A DNA stretch of 64,000 nucleotides from Flectonema sp. DT1601 (lineage: Eukaryota; Euglenozoa; Diplonemea; Diplonemida; Diplonemidae): positions 333,501-397,500 of the forward strand of contig OZ025785.1 in the NCBI GenBank assembly GCA_964019425.1, read 5' to 3'. The position numbers and the translations under genes are program-made. Under the pieces are notes generated by a model. The model saw only the letters and a program-made list of their open reading frames with translations. It was not told where the DNA came from and searched no databases. Shown here one piece after another: positions 1-9,566 of this stretch. Position 1 is the first letter of the stretch. Each line of letters starts with the position of its first letter.

Positions 1-1047
1 TACTTCCGTACTGGGAATGAGGCTTCTGTTTCTTCCCGCAAGCAGGCCTGGTGCTAAGTGAAGTGCTACGTAAGTGTTGAATGGTGTCACGCAAGAAGGT
101 CTGGTTCTAAGTGCAACATAAGTGTTGACTGGTGCCACGCATTACGGAAAGAAAAGTAGCGTTGCATATTGACCTGTGGCAAGTCGGCGCTACCAAATGA
201 CAGTCTGATGATCCACGGCGGGCGTTTGCAGAAAGAAAATTGCTGTTATTTGCCTTTGTCACAGAATTTTTTTTTTTTTTTTTTACCACTTTTTGTGCCA
301 CTCACCTCCAAAAAAACATGAGTACATCTTTTTTTATGGTTATCTCTCGATCTATCGGCCCCGAAGGGTCTTCACAAATTTCTGGGTGGAGAAAAAAGTT
401 TTGCAGTTGTTTGCCAGCCAAAACTTACGCAGCACTGTAAGCTGGCCAGGCCTAGCTACTTCCGTACTGGGAATGGGGCTTCTGTTTCTTCCTGCTAGCA
501 GGCCTGGTGCTAAGTGCTACGTAATAGTGTCACGCATTACAGGAATAATATTAGGTTGCTCAGAAGTGCTATGTAAGCTGGCCAGGCCTAGCTACTTCCG
601 TACTGGGAATGAGGCTTCTTCTGTTTCTTCCCGCAAGCAGGCCTGGTGCTAAGTGAAGTGCTACGTAAGTGTTGAATGGTGCCACGCATTACGGGAAGAA
701 AGGTAGAGTGTTGCATGTTAACCTGTTGCAGGTTGGCACTACCAAATGACCTGATGACCCACGGGGGGGCGTTTGCGGAAAGAGAATTGCTGCTTTTGCA
801 GTTATTTGCCTTTATCACGGGATTTTTTTTTTTTTTTTTTTACTGCTTTTTGTGCCACTCACCTCCAAGAAAATCATGGTTACACCTTTTTTATGGTTAT
901 CCCTTGGCCTATCGATCTCGAAAAGAGGTTTTAGAGTTTTGGTGCCAAGCTGTCTTTTTGTTATGGTTTAGACAATTTGGGTTTTAATAAATAATTCCTT
1001 TCATTTTTGCCACCTTTCTGCAATCAATGCTTATGTAGCACCCCTGA

Positions 1048-1372
1048 GCAAATTTTGGCTGCTAATTTTCTTCTTGCAAGCAAATCTTAGCTGCTGATTC
1101 TCTTCCTGCAAGCAAATCTTAGCTGCTTATTTTTTTCTTGCAGGCAAATTTTAGCTGCTAATTTTCTTCCCGCAAGTAAATTTTAGCTGCTGATTCTCTT
1201 CCCGCAAGCAAATCTTAGCTGCTTATTTTCTTCCCGCAAGCAAATTTTAGCTGCTGATTCTCTTCCCGCAAGCAAATCTTAGCTGCTGATTGCTTATTTT
1301 CTTCCCGCAAGCAAATTTTGGCTGCTTATTTTCTTCCCGCAAGCAAGTTTTAGCTGCTTACTTCTTTCCTAC
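1048..1372. repeat. 32-bp minisatellite (GCAAGCAAATTTTAGCTGCT type)
   Basis: About ten tandem units of roughly 30-32 bp, each with GCAAGCAAAT(T/C)TTAGCTGCT followed by GATTCTCTTCCC or TATTTTCTTCCC. Two unit types alternate irregularly. The matching array in copy beta (10,274-10,630) carries one more unit, so copy number has changed since the duplication. Confidence 0.9.
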
Positions 1373-1624
1373 AAACAAATTAAGTAAGATTTATTTTTGC
1401 CTAAGGAAAAATGCTGGATTTTTGTGCCCAAGCAGGTCTAAAAAGATGGGTGACCATTTTCTTAAAGTATAAAATGTGATGAAAATTCTTTTTTAGTATG
1501 GTTTTGAAATTTAAGTGTATGGTTGCCAATTTAGTAGGTAGTTAAAAAAAAATTCTTCAGAAGAAATCTTTCTCAAAATTCCATTTAGGTAATTTGCCAC
1601 CGAAACTGAGCACCAAACAAAAAC

Positions 1625-1699
1625 CGCCGTCAGCGGGTTTTGAACCCTCGACCGCCATTCTTGCAGACCGGCGTTCTATCAATTGAGCTATGTAGCCAC
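1625..1699 (-). tRNA. tRNA-Cys-like fragment (pseudo-tRNA or SINE head)
   Basis: On the minus strand there is an A-box-like TAGCTCAATTG, an anticodon arm with loop CTGCAAG (T at position 33, anticodon GCA, cysteine) and a T arm with GGTTCAAAACCC. The acceptor strands pair badly (about three mismatches) and the anticodon stem has one mismatch, so a functional tRNA is unlikely. It recurs at 10,883-10,957 inside the R repeat, which also points to a tRNA-derived repeat. Confidence 0.55.
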
Positions 1700-1711
1700 A
1701 TAATCGATGTT

Positions 1712-1785
1712 TTTTTTATTTATTTAGTCACATCCCCCCTGTCTTTCTACTTTGTTTTTATTCTTTCTGAGCATACTCGCTCTTC
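1712..1785. repeat. Short dispersed repeat, inverted relative of about 19,068-19,135
   Basis: The segment with TTTATTTATTTAGTCACATC, a C run and TGTCTTTC is the reverse complement of sequence just upstream of the tRNA-like fragment at 19,144. It abuts the presumed 3' end of LINE-1 and may be a LINE or SINE tail. No coding content seen. Confidence 0.6.
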
Positions 1786-2220
1786 TTATTTTTTAACTAA
1801 GTAAATAAGCAACAACGAGTGCAACTGTTGTGAGTCCGTTGGAGGACTTCCCCGGATAGGAAGCTCACGACACTGTAAGTACAAAGCGAATGATCAATAC
1901 GGAGACGGTGGCCAAAGACCACTGGGTTACCTGCGAGCTATGAAGCTCTACGGATGTCCTCAGAGAGTTATTAGGAGATGAATTAGGAGTGATGTATGAG
2001 TATGATATACTAAAAAGATAGTAACTTCTGATAACAGCTTGTTGCCGTCCATTGTTCTAAATGCCATATGAAGCCAGCGAGGGAATGTAAGTTCCTCGTA
2101 GCGAACATAAATAGCAGGCTGTGTTCCTTCTTTGAAATCTTCGCTTCTTCCATGACAGATCCAATTGTTCCATTTCTGATGCGTACCAGAGCAGAGTTCA
2201 TGCAGTTAAACATCAAGTGT

Positions 2221-3665
2221 CTAGGTGATGAGTTTACAAAAAGGGCACTTCAGTTGTACGCCTTTGTCTCTCAGCAAGGGGTGTGAACCCGTTCTGAATT
2301 GTGCAATTCTTACTTCCGAAGCCCTCAGCATGTCTTTCGGATATCTAGCAGTTCTCAATCCTCCGGTCGCCTCCAGATACTGTCTGAGCATCACCCGTTT
2401 CATTGGAGGCTTTGCCTTCTCGGAGGCTTCCATCATCTTTCCTATCAACTTCCTGTGAGACTCCCTCGCTACCCTTGATTTGTGGGCGAAGAAATCCATG
2501 GTCGTTGAGACCGGTTTACTTTCGGCATCCTTCGAGACTTCTTTGGCCAGCTTATCAGCCTTATCGTGTGGTTCAATCCCCACATGGGCCGGGATAAACT
2601 GGAGATGCACCTGTGTCTTCAGATCCCTAATGCTTTCCAGTATTAACAGAGAGTTCAACTTCCTCTGGGCAACAATCCCTCCATTGAGTTCCTCCAGGTT
2701 GGATTTCGAGTCACTGAAGATTCTGGTAATACCTGACCTGGGACCCAAGATCGAGTCAGCTTTGCCAATTTCTCTCATCAGCAGTTTGAGTGTTACTTGT
2801 TCAGCCTTGTAGCTGCTTTCAGTAGCTACAAGTCTTGACGACATCGTTCTCTCAGTTGGTGAGACCTGTACTGCTGCCGCACCCGCAGTGTAGTTAGCAG
2901 GATCATGTGAGCCGTCCACATATATAGCCGAGTTGCAAGGGACTAGGTCCCTGCAGTATTCCTCAAATTTGTTCCTATCCACATCTGCATCACCGGTCTT
3001 GTTATGACCATACCCACAGGATATCTCTAGATTTGGTACATCCGCCCAGGGTTCGATGCTGTCAGGTTGAACTATTCCTTGGAGGGCGATGTTACAATCT
3101 TCCTGCGGCAACTTAGAACTCCAGAATCCTTTCGCTATTCGGTTCGTCGAACGTACCCACTTCAGCGATCGATACCTAAACAGAGCAGTTCTGGCCTGTT
3201 TTTCTATTATCAACTTCATCGGGAGCATGTTCGCCTCCAAGAGCAGTGGGAGAGACCTGGTGTAGATGCTGCAACCCGTTATCCTTCTCGCAATCTTCTT
3301 CAGATTCAAGTCCACAAGATCAATCTGACCCTCAGATAGGAAAGGACCGAAGCTCTCCAGCCCATATGACAGCCTTGAAAGTATGTACAGGTTCTTGACC
3401 ATGCACAGCGTCTTAAAATCAAAATCATACTGTTCTAGTTTCCCCAGGAGTGCAAGACCCCTCCTGGTCTCATCCAGCATCTTTCCGACCTGTGTTCCAT
3501 AAGATAAATCACCATCAATGTGCACCCCCAGGTATTTAACGCTGTCTACCATCGGCATCAGTACTGCGGTTAACAACTTTACTCTCAGCTTACTTGATCC
3601 ATCAGGGAAAATTTCAAGCAGGTCCTTCGTATTAGCAACTTCGGTATCATCCACCTTGAGAATGG
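2221..3665 (-). pseudogene. LINE-1 RT thumb plus RNase HI domain (fragment)
   Basis: The N-terminal ~200 residues are LINE RT thumb (VKYLGVHIDGDLSYG; LSRLSYGLESFGPFL). The C-terminal part is an RNase HI domain with the expected acidic sites: YVDGSHD, then an E in SYKAEQ, then FSDSKSNLEEL, and finally PAHVGIEPHDKADKLAKE. It ends with CPFC, the start of a probable CCHC-type finger, just before a stop at 2,221. Sequence below 2,220 in neighbouring frames keeps plausible LINE residues (HELC, EELTFP) down to about 1,980, so the original protein was longer and is broken here. RNase H would remove template RNA after target-primed reverse transcription. Confidence 0.9.
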
Positions 3666-3880
3666 GAATAACCATCTTCATCCATTTTGTGATATGACTT
3701 GATAAAATAAAGAATATTAATTTCACAGAAGAAACAAATTAAACAAATACTCACTAACGTCGGGGTAATGTTACATTCTTCGAGAGGTCGATTACTAAGA
3801 CTTTGAAAAGCACCGAGGCAAGAGGTGCAACAAGCCATACAAAAGGGTAAACAATTAGAGGACCTCAGGAAGAAACACCC
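3666..3880 (-). repeat. Split direct repeat B2 (3' end of the recombinase element)
   Basis: Second copy of the 215-bp B repeat. It marks the 3' boundary on the minus strand; LINE-1 sequence resumes immediately at 3,665. Related sequence (CTGTGATATGACTTGATAAAA) occurs near 29,685 and 11,830, so solo or decayed ends of this family are scattered through the window. Confidence 0.85.
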
Positions 3881-4059
3881 AGGGTGGGAGGGTGGGAAAA
3901 AGATTAAAGTTTAAGTAAGTTCAATGAGGATTAAGCAAAATTTGCTAAGGAAAGGAATTAATGTTTTAATTAATAATGTACTGATACAGAATAACATCTC
4001 AAACATAGTGATCACTTATGCAACGAGAGCTAAAAGATCGATATAGACATTCCTAATCC

Positions 4060-4150
4060 AAAGACTAGGGTGCAGAGTGCATTTCAGCTAAGGGAGGACC
4101 TTTTTCATTTTTCGTTCCGTTAGGACAGAAGAGTAATAAGTATAGAATAA
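4060..4150. repeat. Dispersed ~85-bp repeat (GGGTGCAG...CAGCTAAGGGAGGAC)
   Basis: A segment with GGTGCAG(A/T)GTGCATTT, CAGCTAAGGGAGGAC and GGGACAGAA-like blocks recurs at about 11,840-11,915 and 29,715-29,790. It seems to belong to the terminal region of the recombinase retroelement family. The remaining 3,881-4,060 stretch is AT-rich with no other signal. Confidence 0.65.
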
Positions 4151-4166
4151 TTCTCGACGTACCAGA

Positions 4167-4248
4167 GCCTGCATAGCCGAGTGGATATGGTCGTCGACCG
4201 TAGATCGCTTGGGTAGCCGCGGCACGGGTTCGATTCCTGGCGACGGCA
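4167..4248 (+). tRNA. tRNA-derived sequence (Ser/Leu-like body; SINE or pseudo-tRNA)
   Basis: A good A box (TAGCCGAGTGG) and a perfect B box (GGTTCGATTCC) flank a long variable region as in class II tRNAs. The acceptor strands and anticodon stem pair poorly, so it is not a working tRNA. Relatives lie at 19,144-19,226 and, decayed, at 28,575-28,655; all are followed by a TTTTT(T)GGGTTT-like tail, which suggests a small SINE family. Confidence 0.65.
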
Positions 4249-4274
4249 CAATTTTTGGGTTTTTCAACCAGAAA

Positions 4275-4346
4275 ATTATTAAGAAGAAAACAGTAAGGAA
4301 AGGGCACAAAATTGGACTTAGTGATCATTCCCTGAGTAAACTGAGA
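4275..4346 (-). repeat. Split direct repeat A2 of the recombinase element
   Basis: Second copy of the 72-bp A repeat, contiguous with B1 on one side and followed on the minus strand by the tRNA-like fragment and B2. Confidence 0.85.
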
Positions 4347-4561
4347 GAATAACCATCTTCATCCATTTTGTGATATGACTTGATAAAATAAAGAATATTA
4401 ATTTCACAGAGGAAACAAATTAAACAAATACTCACTAACGTCGGGGTAATGTTACATTCTTCGAGAGGTCGATTACTAAGACTTTGAAAAGCACCGAGGC
4501 AAGAGGTGCAACAAGCCATACAAAAGGGTAAACAATTAGAGGACCTCAGGAAGAAACACCC
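4347..4561 (-). repeat. Split direct repeat B1 of the recombinase element
   Basis: This 215-bp segment is repeated at 3,666-3,880 with about one visible difference. It lies directly next to A2, giving the B1-A2 junction expected of split direct repeats. Confidence 0.85.
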
Positions 4562-4651
4562 CAACGCCAGTAAAACCAAATTAATGTAATTAATGTAAAT
4601 AGAGTTAGATATATTATAATAATATTAGTATAATTTTGAATAACGCCGAGT

Positions 4652-5932
4652 TCAAGTCTTAAAGAATGACCCCACCGCTTGTAGAACCTTTGTATGAATT
4701 GCTTCTGAAGAAAGCTTACCAAGAGCAATTCGTGAGGGGCCATCTGCCGGGTTGAGAGCAGATCTAATGTATTTAATTGTAAATTCCAGTCTTCTGATTG
4801 TCAACCAGTCGGATACAGCTAAAACTAGATCGTTCAAAATCTTATTCTTGAGACATTGTTTCTTTCGAACTGCTCCCATTACAGATGTATTGTCCACCCT
4901 TATATCAAGTTTTAATTTTCCTAAACTGCGATTGTCCAATGCCCTTAATGTGTTCAACAATGCTTTTGCTTCTAATACATTTATATGAAGACCCTTTTCC
5001 TTCTTCCAAACATCTCCTACTACAGTTAATTCTCCAGACGGTTCGACAATTACACCTCCCCAACCTTCCAACGAAGCATCAACAAAAACTGTAAGCATTC
5101 TCATCTTCGAAGACACTTTTTTATTAATAATCCGCTCTGTTGAAGCACCATTAATCCACTTCTCTAATTCTAATTGAATCGATCTAGGTACCGAAACTAG
5201 ACTGTCCAAACTAACAATGCCTCGGTTGATTTTGTTTATGATTCTTCTAATAAACTTAAGTGAGAACCAAAACCTACCTGGCGATACTCCTGACACAGCA
5301 GAGGCATGCATTAACCTTCCCATTAACGACTCCAATTCACTTGCTGTGATTTTTGAAAGTCTGGCACCAAAAATTTTCTTCTTCAACCTGTCAGCAATTA
5401 CAACCGAATTCCGCAAGTGATCGAACTGAACACCAAGAAAGTCATAACTTGCTGACAAATCAAACGAGTCGGCTTGTTTCCAAGTTGCTGATGCTTTAGT
5501 TGCAACTTCATCAAGCTCTTTGGTTCTAGTTTCAGTATTCTCTCTTGACCCAGAGTATCGAATGTTGTCAATCCAAACATCGATTCTGACATCGTTAATT
5601 GCTAATTCCGACTTCACGTAGTCTGGATGACCAGCTATGGTTGCTGCTAGACTATGCATTATTTCTGGGGCACATGAATGACCCATCGGCAGTCTTGAGA
5701 GCTCATACCAGTGATCGTCATCGGTCTTGAATCTGAAATACTTCCTTGCATCAAGCGGTATCTCGACCTGGTAAAAACCAGTTCTGAAATCTCTACCACT
5801 TGCGCATTCAGTCAAGGATGCATCCAAGTACCTGGATATGTGTTCAAGAGGAACATCAGCAACATATCCTTTCTTCACCAGTAATTCATTGGCCTGCATT
5901 ATTAAGAAGAAAACAGTAAGGAAAGGGCACAA
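4652..5932 (-). pseudogene. RT-RNase H region of the recombinase retroelement (fossil)
   Basis: The open stretch of about 425 codons reads as an RT palm (LPMGHSCAPEIMH, then VWIDNIRYSG where most RTs have YxDD) followed by RNase H (FVDASLEGWGG; HINVLEAKAL; RVDNTSVMG; ALNPADGPSR). The tail resembles that of DIRS/Ngaro-type proteins. Part of it matches the C-terminal end of the second fossil at 12,235-13,422 (shared VPL.H.S.YLDA and CRDF.TG), so the two are copies of related elements. The element is incomplete. Closest subgroup is uncertain. Confidence 0.8.
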
Positions 5933-5969
5933 AATTGGACTTAGTGATCATTCCCTGAGTAAACTGAGA
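5898..5969 (-). repeat. Split direct repeat A1 of the recombinase element
   Basis: This 72-bp segment, identical as read to 4,275-4,346, forms the 5' end of the element on the minus strand. It contains the 15-base core ACAAAATTGGACTTA, which also appears in both arms of the palindrome at 29,815-29,881. Confidence 0.85.
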
Positions 5970-6462
5970 TTTCTCCACTACCCAGAATTGGCCTTCCAAA
6001 CTCGTTCGGTCTGATCATCTTAGCCAGATCTCCCCTGCTTACAACGTAATAATTATCCTTTGCAGTCCTGGGGAAGCCCAGTCTCCAGTAGATATCCTTT
6101 GGGCAGCGCACAGGCATACCACATGTCTTAGAGACGGACAGTGCCATATCATTGGTTTTGCACCAGCTATCCACAAGTCCAAGGATCCATTGCGCTTTCT
6201 TATTGGTTAAATTAACGTCCTTATCAGAGACAACACAAGTGGTGTCATCTGCATAAAGAGCCGAAACTGAGCCAGTCTTTTCCAACAACTTCGCCAGGTC
6301 ATCAACATAAATCAGGTATAGCAGCGGGCCGATAATCGATCCTTGGGGAACCCCCCTCGTTACCGTTCTGTAGGAGCTAAGGTTGCCATTCGCACTCACC
6401 CTTGCCTGCCTGCCCTTCAGGAAGTCAACTACCCATGCAATGAACGGGGAGGGAATACTCAT
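5970..6462 (-). pseudogene. LINE-1 reverse transcriptase, palm region (fragment)
   Basis: The fragment encodes classic LINE RT blocks: GVPQGSIIGPLLYLIYVDDL, followed about 25 residues later by the catalytic ALYADDTTCVV. Upstream fingers are missing because the copy is truncated at 6,465. At 5,969 it is interrupted by the recombinase retroelement; the next LINE codons resume at 3,665 on the same strand and in frame. The visible Met at 6,462 is only an internal residue near the truncation point, not a real start. Family assignment is firm from the YADD and PQG blocks. Confidence 0.9.
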
Positions 6463-6465
6463 GTT

Positions 6466-7021
6466 CTATATTCTTTTTATTAATTTTTTAAAAAGAAAAA
6501 AAAACAATCAGTTTAGCGTCTTGACCAGGACGGAAAACTGGAATCGACATAGTCGATCGATAAAAAAAACAATGATAACATTGTTTCATCTTTTATATTT
6601 TTTAATTTTTTTTTTATATTTGAAGAGAAGAAAGAAGAAAAAAAAAAAAAAAAAAACAAGCGGAATTGATCATAATGGGTGGCAGGGGTTGATATAACTT
6701 CATTTGAAAATTCTTCTTTTTTAATTTCTTTTTTTTTGAAATTTTTTTTTTATTTAACAGGAGTTAAGATCACTTACATGAGTTAACACAACACAGATAC
6801 GAGTAGCAAACTGAGGTAACACTACCAATTCAACAAAAAATAATCAGGATCGGACACAAGGAGGAGAGTTCATTCTACCTCTCACTGTCCTTGCTGGTAT
6901 CTTAAGTAAGTGTCTTGGTATCTCCTATATAATTGTCAGCATTGGGGATATTTTGGGTTCTGAGGAAATCCACCAAGTCCTGGGCCAGGTACCCAGGCCA
7001 GGCCTCACCTAATTACACACT
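6466..7021 (+). repeat. H module tail fragment (last hairpin unit plus tail)
   Basis: Nearly identical to about 16,640-17,186: one hairpin unit (CAATCAGTTTAGCGTCTTGA, the CGACATAGTCG palindrome, AACAATGATAACATTGTT), a T/A tract, then the tail with TTAACAGGAGTTAAGATCAC and two GGTATC(T)(T/C) motifs. It carries small indels relative to the other copy. It abuts truncated LINE-1 on the left and R repeat on the right. No gene. Confidence 0.85.
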
Positions 7022-7876
7022 AATTCTTCTTTGCATTCCCGCAAGAAGGTCTGGTTCTAAGTGCAACATAAGTGTTGACTGGTGCCACGCATTACGGAAA
7101 GAAAAGTAGCGTTGCATATTGACCTGTGGCAAGTCGGCGCTACCAAATGACAGTCTGATGATCCACGGCGGGCGTTTGCAGAAAGAAAATTGCTGTTATT
7201 TGCCTTTGTCACAGAATTTTTTTTTTTTTTTTTTACCACTTTTTGTGCCACTCACCTCCAAAAAAACATGAGTACATCTTTTTTTATGGTTATCTCTCGA
7301 TCTATCGGCCCCGAAGGGTCTTCACAAATTTCTGGGTGGAGAAAAAAGTTTTGCAGTTGTTTGCCAGCCAAAACTTACGCAGCACTGTAAGCTGGCCAGG
7401 CCTAGCTACTTCCGTACTGGGAATGGGGCTTCTGTTTCTTCCTGCTAGCAGGCCTGGTGCTAAGTGCTACGTAATAGTGTCACGCATTACAGGAATAATA
7501 TTAGGTTGCTCAGAAGTGCTATGTAAGCTGGCCAGGCCTAGCTACTTCCGTACTGGGAATGAGGCTTCTGTTTCTTCCCGCAAGCAGGCCTGGTGCTAAG
7601 TGAAGTGCTACGTAAGTGTTGAATGGTGTCACGCAAGAAGGTCTGGTTCTAAGTGCAACATAAGTGTTGACTGGTGCCACGCATTACGGAAAGAAAAGTA
7701 GCGTTGCATATTGACCTGTGGCAAGTCGGCGCTACCAAATGACAGTCTGATGATCCACGGCGGGCGTTTGCAGAAAGAAAATTGCTGTTATTTGCCTTTG
7801 TCACAGAATTTTTTTTTTTTTTTTTTACCACTTTTTGTGCCACTCACCTCCAAAAAAACATGAGTACATCTTTTTT
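7022..7876. repeat. R repeat, left part of copy beta and an extra partial unit
   Basis: 7,036-7,565 matches 84-615 of copy alpha, and 7,547-7,876 matches 1-330. The region is therefore a partial tandem copy of R that stops in a T run exactly where the satellite begins. Confidence 0.85.
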
Positions 7877-9566
7877 GAGTTGAATTTCCAGGTGAGATTT
7901 GGACTGTTAGCTTTTGGCTAAGGCCCTCCCTGAAGAGCAAGAACAAAAAAACTACTCACACCTGAAGAAAACATACACAAAGAACACACTGTAAGCTGTG
8001 TGTGTATTTTGTGTTTGTCACAACAGGAGAGAAAAGAAAGAATGTCAAGGTTGGTCACCTTGCCTATCAACGCACAACATTGGTGGTCTCTACTAGACCC
8101 TGAGTGATCCCACTGGATCTCTCATCGTTCATAGTACCCTGTGTGAAGTTATAAAATCAAAGGTAAACTATGAACTACAAATGACTTAGCCTGTTATTAT
8201 AATGCCACAGGCAGGCCCTGCATTCAGCAACTATCCAGCAGTGCTTGGATGTCCTGATCTTCTTCTAAAAAAAAGAAAGAAAAACAAAACTGTAGCTGGG
8301 ATCACTCAGGATCAACAGACTACCAATGCTACCTGTTGTACTTGCTCACTATGGGGGGTGATGCCAAACACCCAGAAGTACTAAACTACTTTCCTTCTTG
8401 CTGCCCAGGAGTTTCTGACCAGAACTAATAGAAAATAAAAAGTAGATGGGAAATAATAAAAAGTAAAATGGATATAACTGAAGTTAAACAAGACAAATGA
8501 AGTAACAGATCAGAACAGATAGGGAATAAAAAGAAAAGATATAGGCAAGTGTTATTGTAGTAAAAGATAACAAATAAACAAATGCAAGTATCAACACATG
8601 ATTTAATTACACCAGCAGCTAACAAACAACATAAAATTGAAGATCAGTTGCCAGAGTATTTCAACCATGGTAGAATACTCGCCCCTCTGGCAGGGATTAT
8701 CCCAGACTTGTCCTTTAATCTAGTTGGACACCATGGCTTACAACCCTTCCAGAGGGAAGCACCATTATGACTTCTATTTTTTTTCTTCAAGAAAATCATA
8801 AGGTGGTAACAAAGAAAAATGCTAAGAGGAACCCCTTATTAACACCTAAGACATCTAAACTGCAGCCCAGCTTATGCCCAATGCACTAACAGGTCATTCC
8901 CTCACACTCAGATCAAAAAATCAAAGTTCAGAGTGCATCTTAGCGTGAATGAGAGAATTTCCTCCCGCTTATTTTGAACAAAAGGGATAGGAGAAGGGAT
9001 AGAAAACGAACATAAAAATAAAATTCTAAGTGAGAAACACTTAGCAGAAACACTTAGCAGCTTTTAAGGAGCTGAAAAGCAAAAAAAAAATCTAAGTGAG
9101 AAACACTTAGTAGAAACAATTTGTAGCTAATTAAGCTGAAAATAAAAAAAATAAAAATTTCTAAGTGAGAAATACTTAGCAACTTTTAGAACAAATATTT
9201 CAGTAAATAACCTGTAATGATTAAACCATTACAAGTTTGATGCCAAAACTGACAAGGACTGAGTTGAATTTCCAGGTGAGATTTGGACTGTTAGCTTTTG
9301 GCTAAGGCCCTCCCTGAAGAGCAAGAACAAAAAAACTACTCACACCTGAAGAAAACATACACAAAGAACACACTGTAAGCTGTGTGTGTATTTTGTGTTT
9401 GTCACAACAGGAGAGAAAAGAAAGAATGTCAAGGTTGGTCACCTTGCCTATCAACGCACAACATTGGTGGTCTCTACTAGACCCTGAGTGATCCCACTGG
9501 ATCTCTCATCGTTCATAGTACCCTGTGTGAAGTTATAAAATCAAAGGTAAACTATGAACTACAAAT
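7877..9566. repeat. 1.2-unit insertion of the 1.36-kb satellite
   Basis: This is one diverged unit (1,384 bp) plus about 306 bp of a second, related to the array at 39,101-60,097. It begins at the same base as that array (GAGTTGAATTTCC straight after a T run) and ends within a three-base overlap (ATG) with the target. Copy alpha of the R repeat shows the empty site at about 327-336. Compared with the large array this unit has extra sequence around 8,545-8,580. Confidence 0.92.

Larger units (their letters stand above)
1..1709. repeat. Interspersed repeat family R, copy alpha
   Basis: This AT-rich repeat contains long T runs and recurring GGCCTGGTGCTAAGTG blocks. Its first ~590 bases partly recur from about 594 on, so it holds an internal tandem duplication. 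The whole stretch matches 7,547-7,876 plus 9,567-10,972 (copy beta) almost base for base; beta differs by one extra 32-bp minisatellite unit and a 1.7-kb satellite insertion. Diverged relatives lie at 10,973-11,500 and 17,187-20,000. I see no credible gene; the short open frames run through T/A tracts and recur only because the repeat recurs. The family is unrecognised. Confidence 0.85.
3666..5969 (-). mobile_element. Tyrosine-recombinase retroelement fossil (VIPER/TATE/Ngaro-like), incomplete
   Basis: A young but incomplete element sits inside LINE-1. Its ends show split direct repeats in the order A1 (5,898-5,969), coding part, B1 (4,347-4,561), A2 (4,275-4,346), B2 (3,666-3,880) on the minus strand. 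The two A copies look identical and the two B copies nearly so, suggesting recent insertion. The coding part (about 4,652-5,932) holds RT and RNase H of the DIRS/Ngaro/VIPER type; no gag or recombinase is recognisable in this copy. A tRNA-like fragment lies between A2 and B2. Split direct repeats are known from PAT, Ngaro, VIPER and TATE elements. Confidence 0.75.
1790..6465 (-). mobile_element. LINE-1: 5'-truncated non-LTR retrotransposon with RNase H
   Basis: The minus-strand remnant carries RT palm motifs (5,970-6,462), the RT thumb and an RNase HI domain (2,221-3,665). The 5' end is lost: at 6,465 it abuts a hairpin-array fragment, so no ORF1, endonuclease or RT fingers are present. The 3' end is not sharply visible; an A-rich stretch near 1,790 is my best estimate. 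A tyrosine-recombinase retroelement at 3,666-5,969 interrupts it, and the LINE reading frame is continuous across that point. RNase H-bearing clades (I, ingi, R1, LOA, Tad) are the candidates; the clade needs a tree. Confidence 0.85.

Noticed and set aside
196-245. Hammerhead ribozyme-like CTGATGA ... GAAA in the R repeat
   Set aside because: Stem II and stem III cannot be formed and no cleavage triplet is in place.
107-301. Repeated Lys-rich frames (VVKKKKKNSV type) in R copies at 107, 7,057 and 7,649
   Set aside because: Encoded by T runs on the opposite strand and repeated only through duplication of R.
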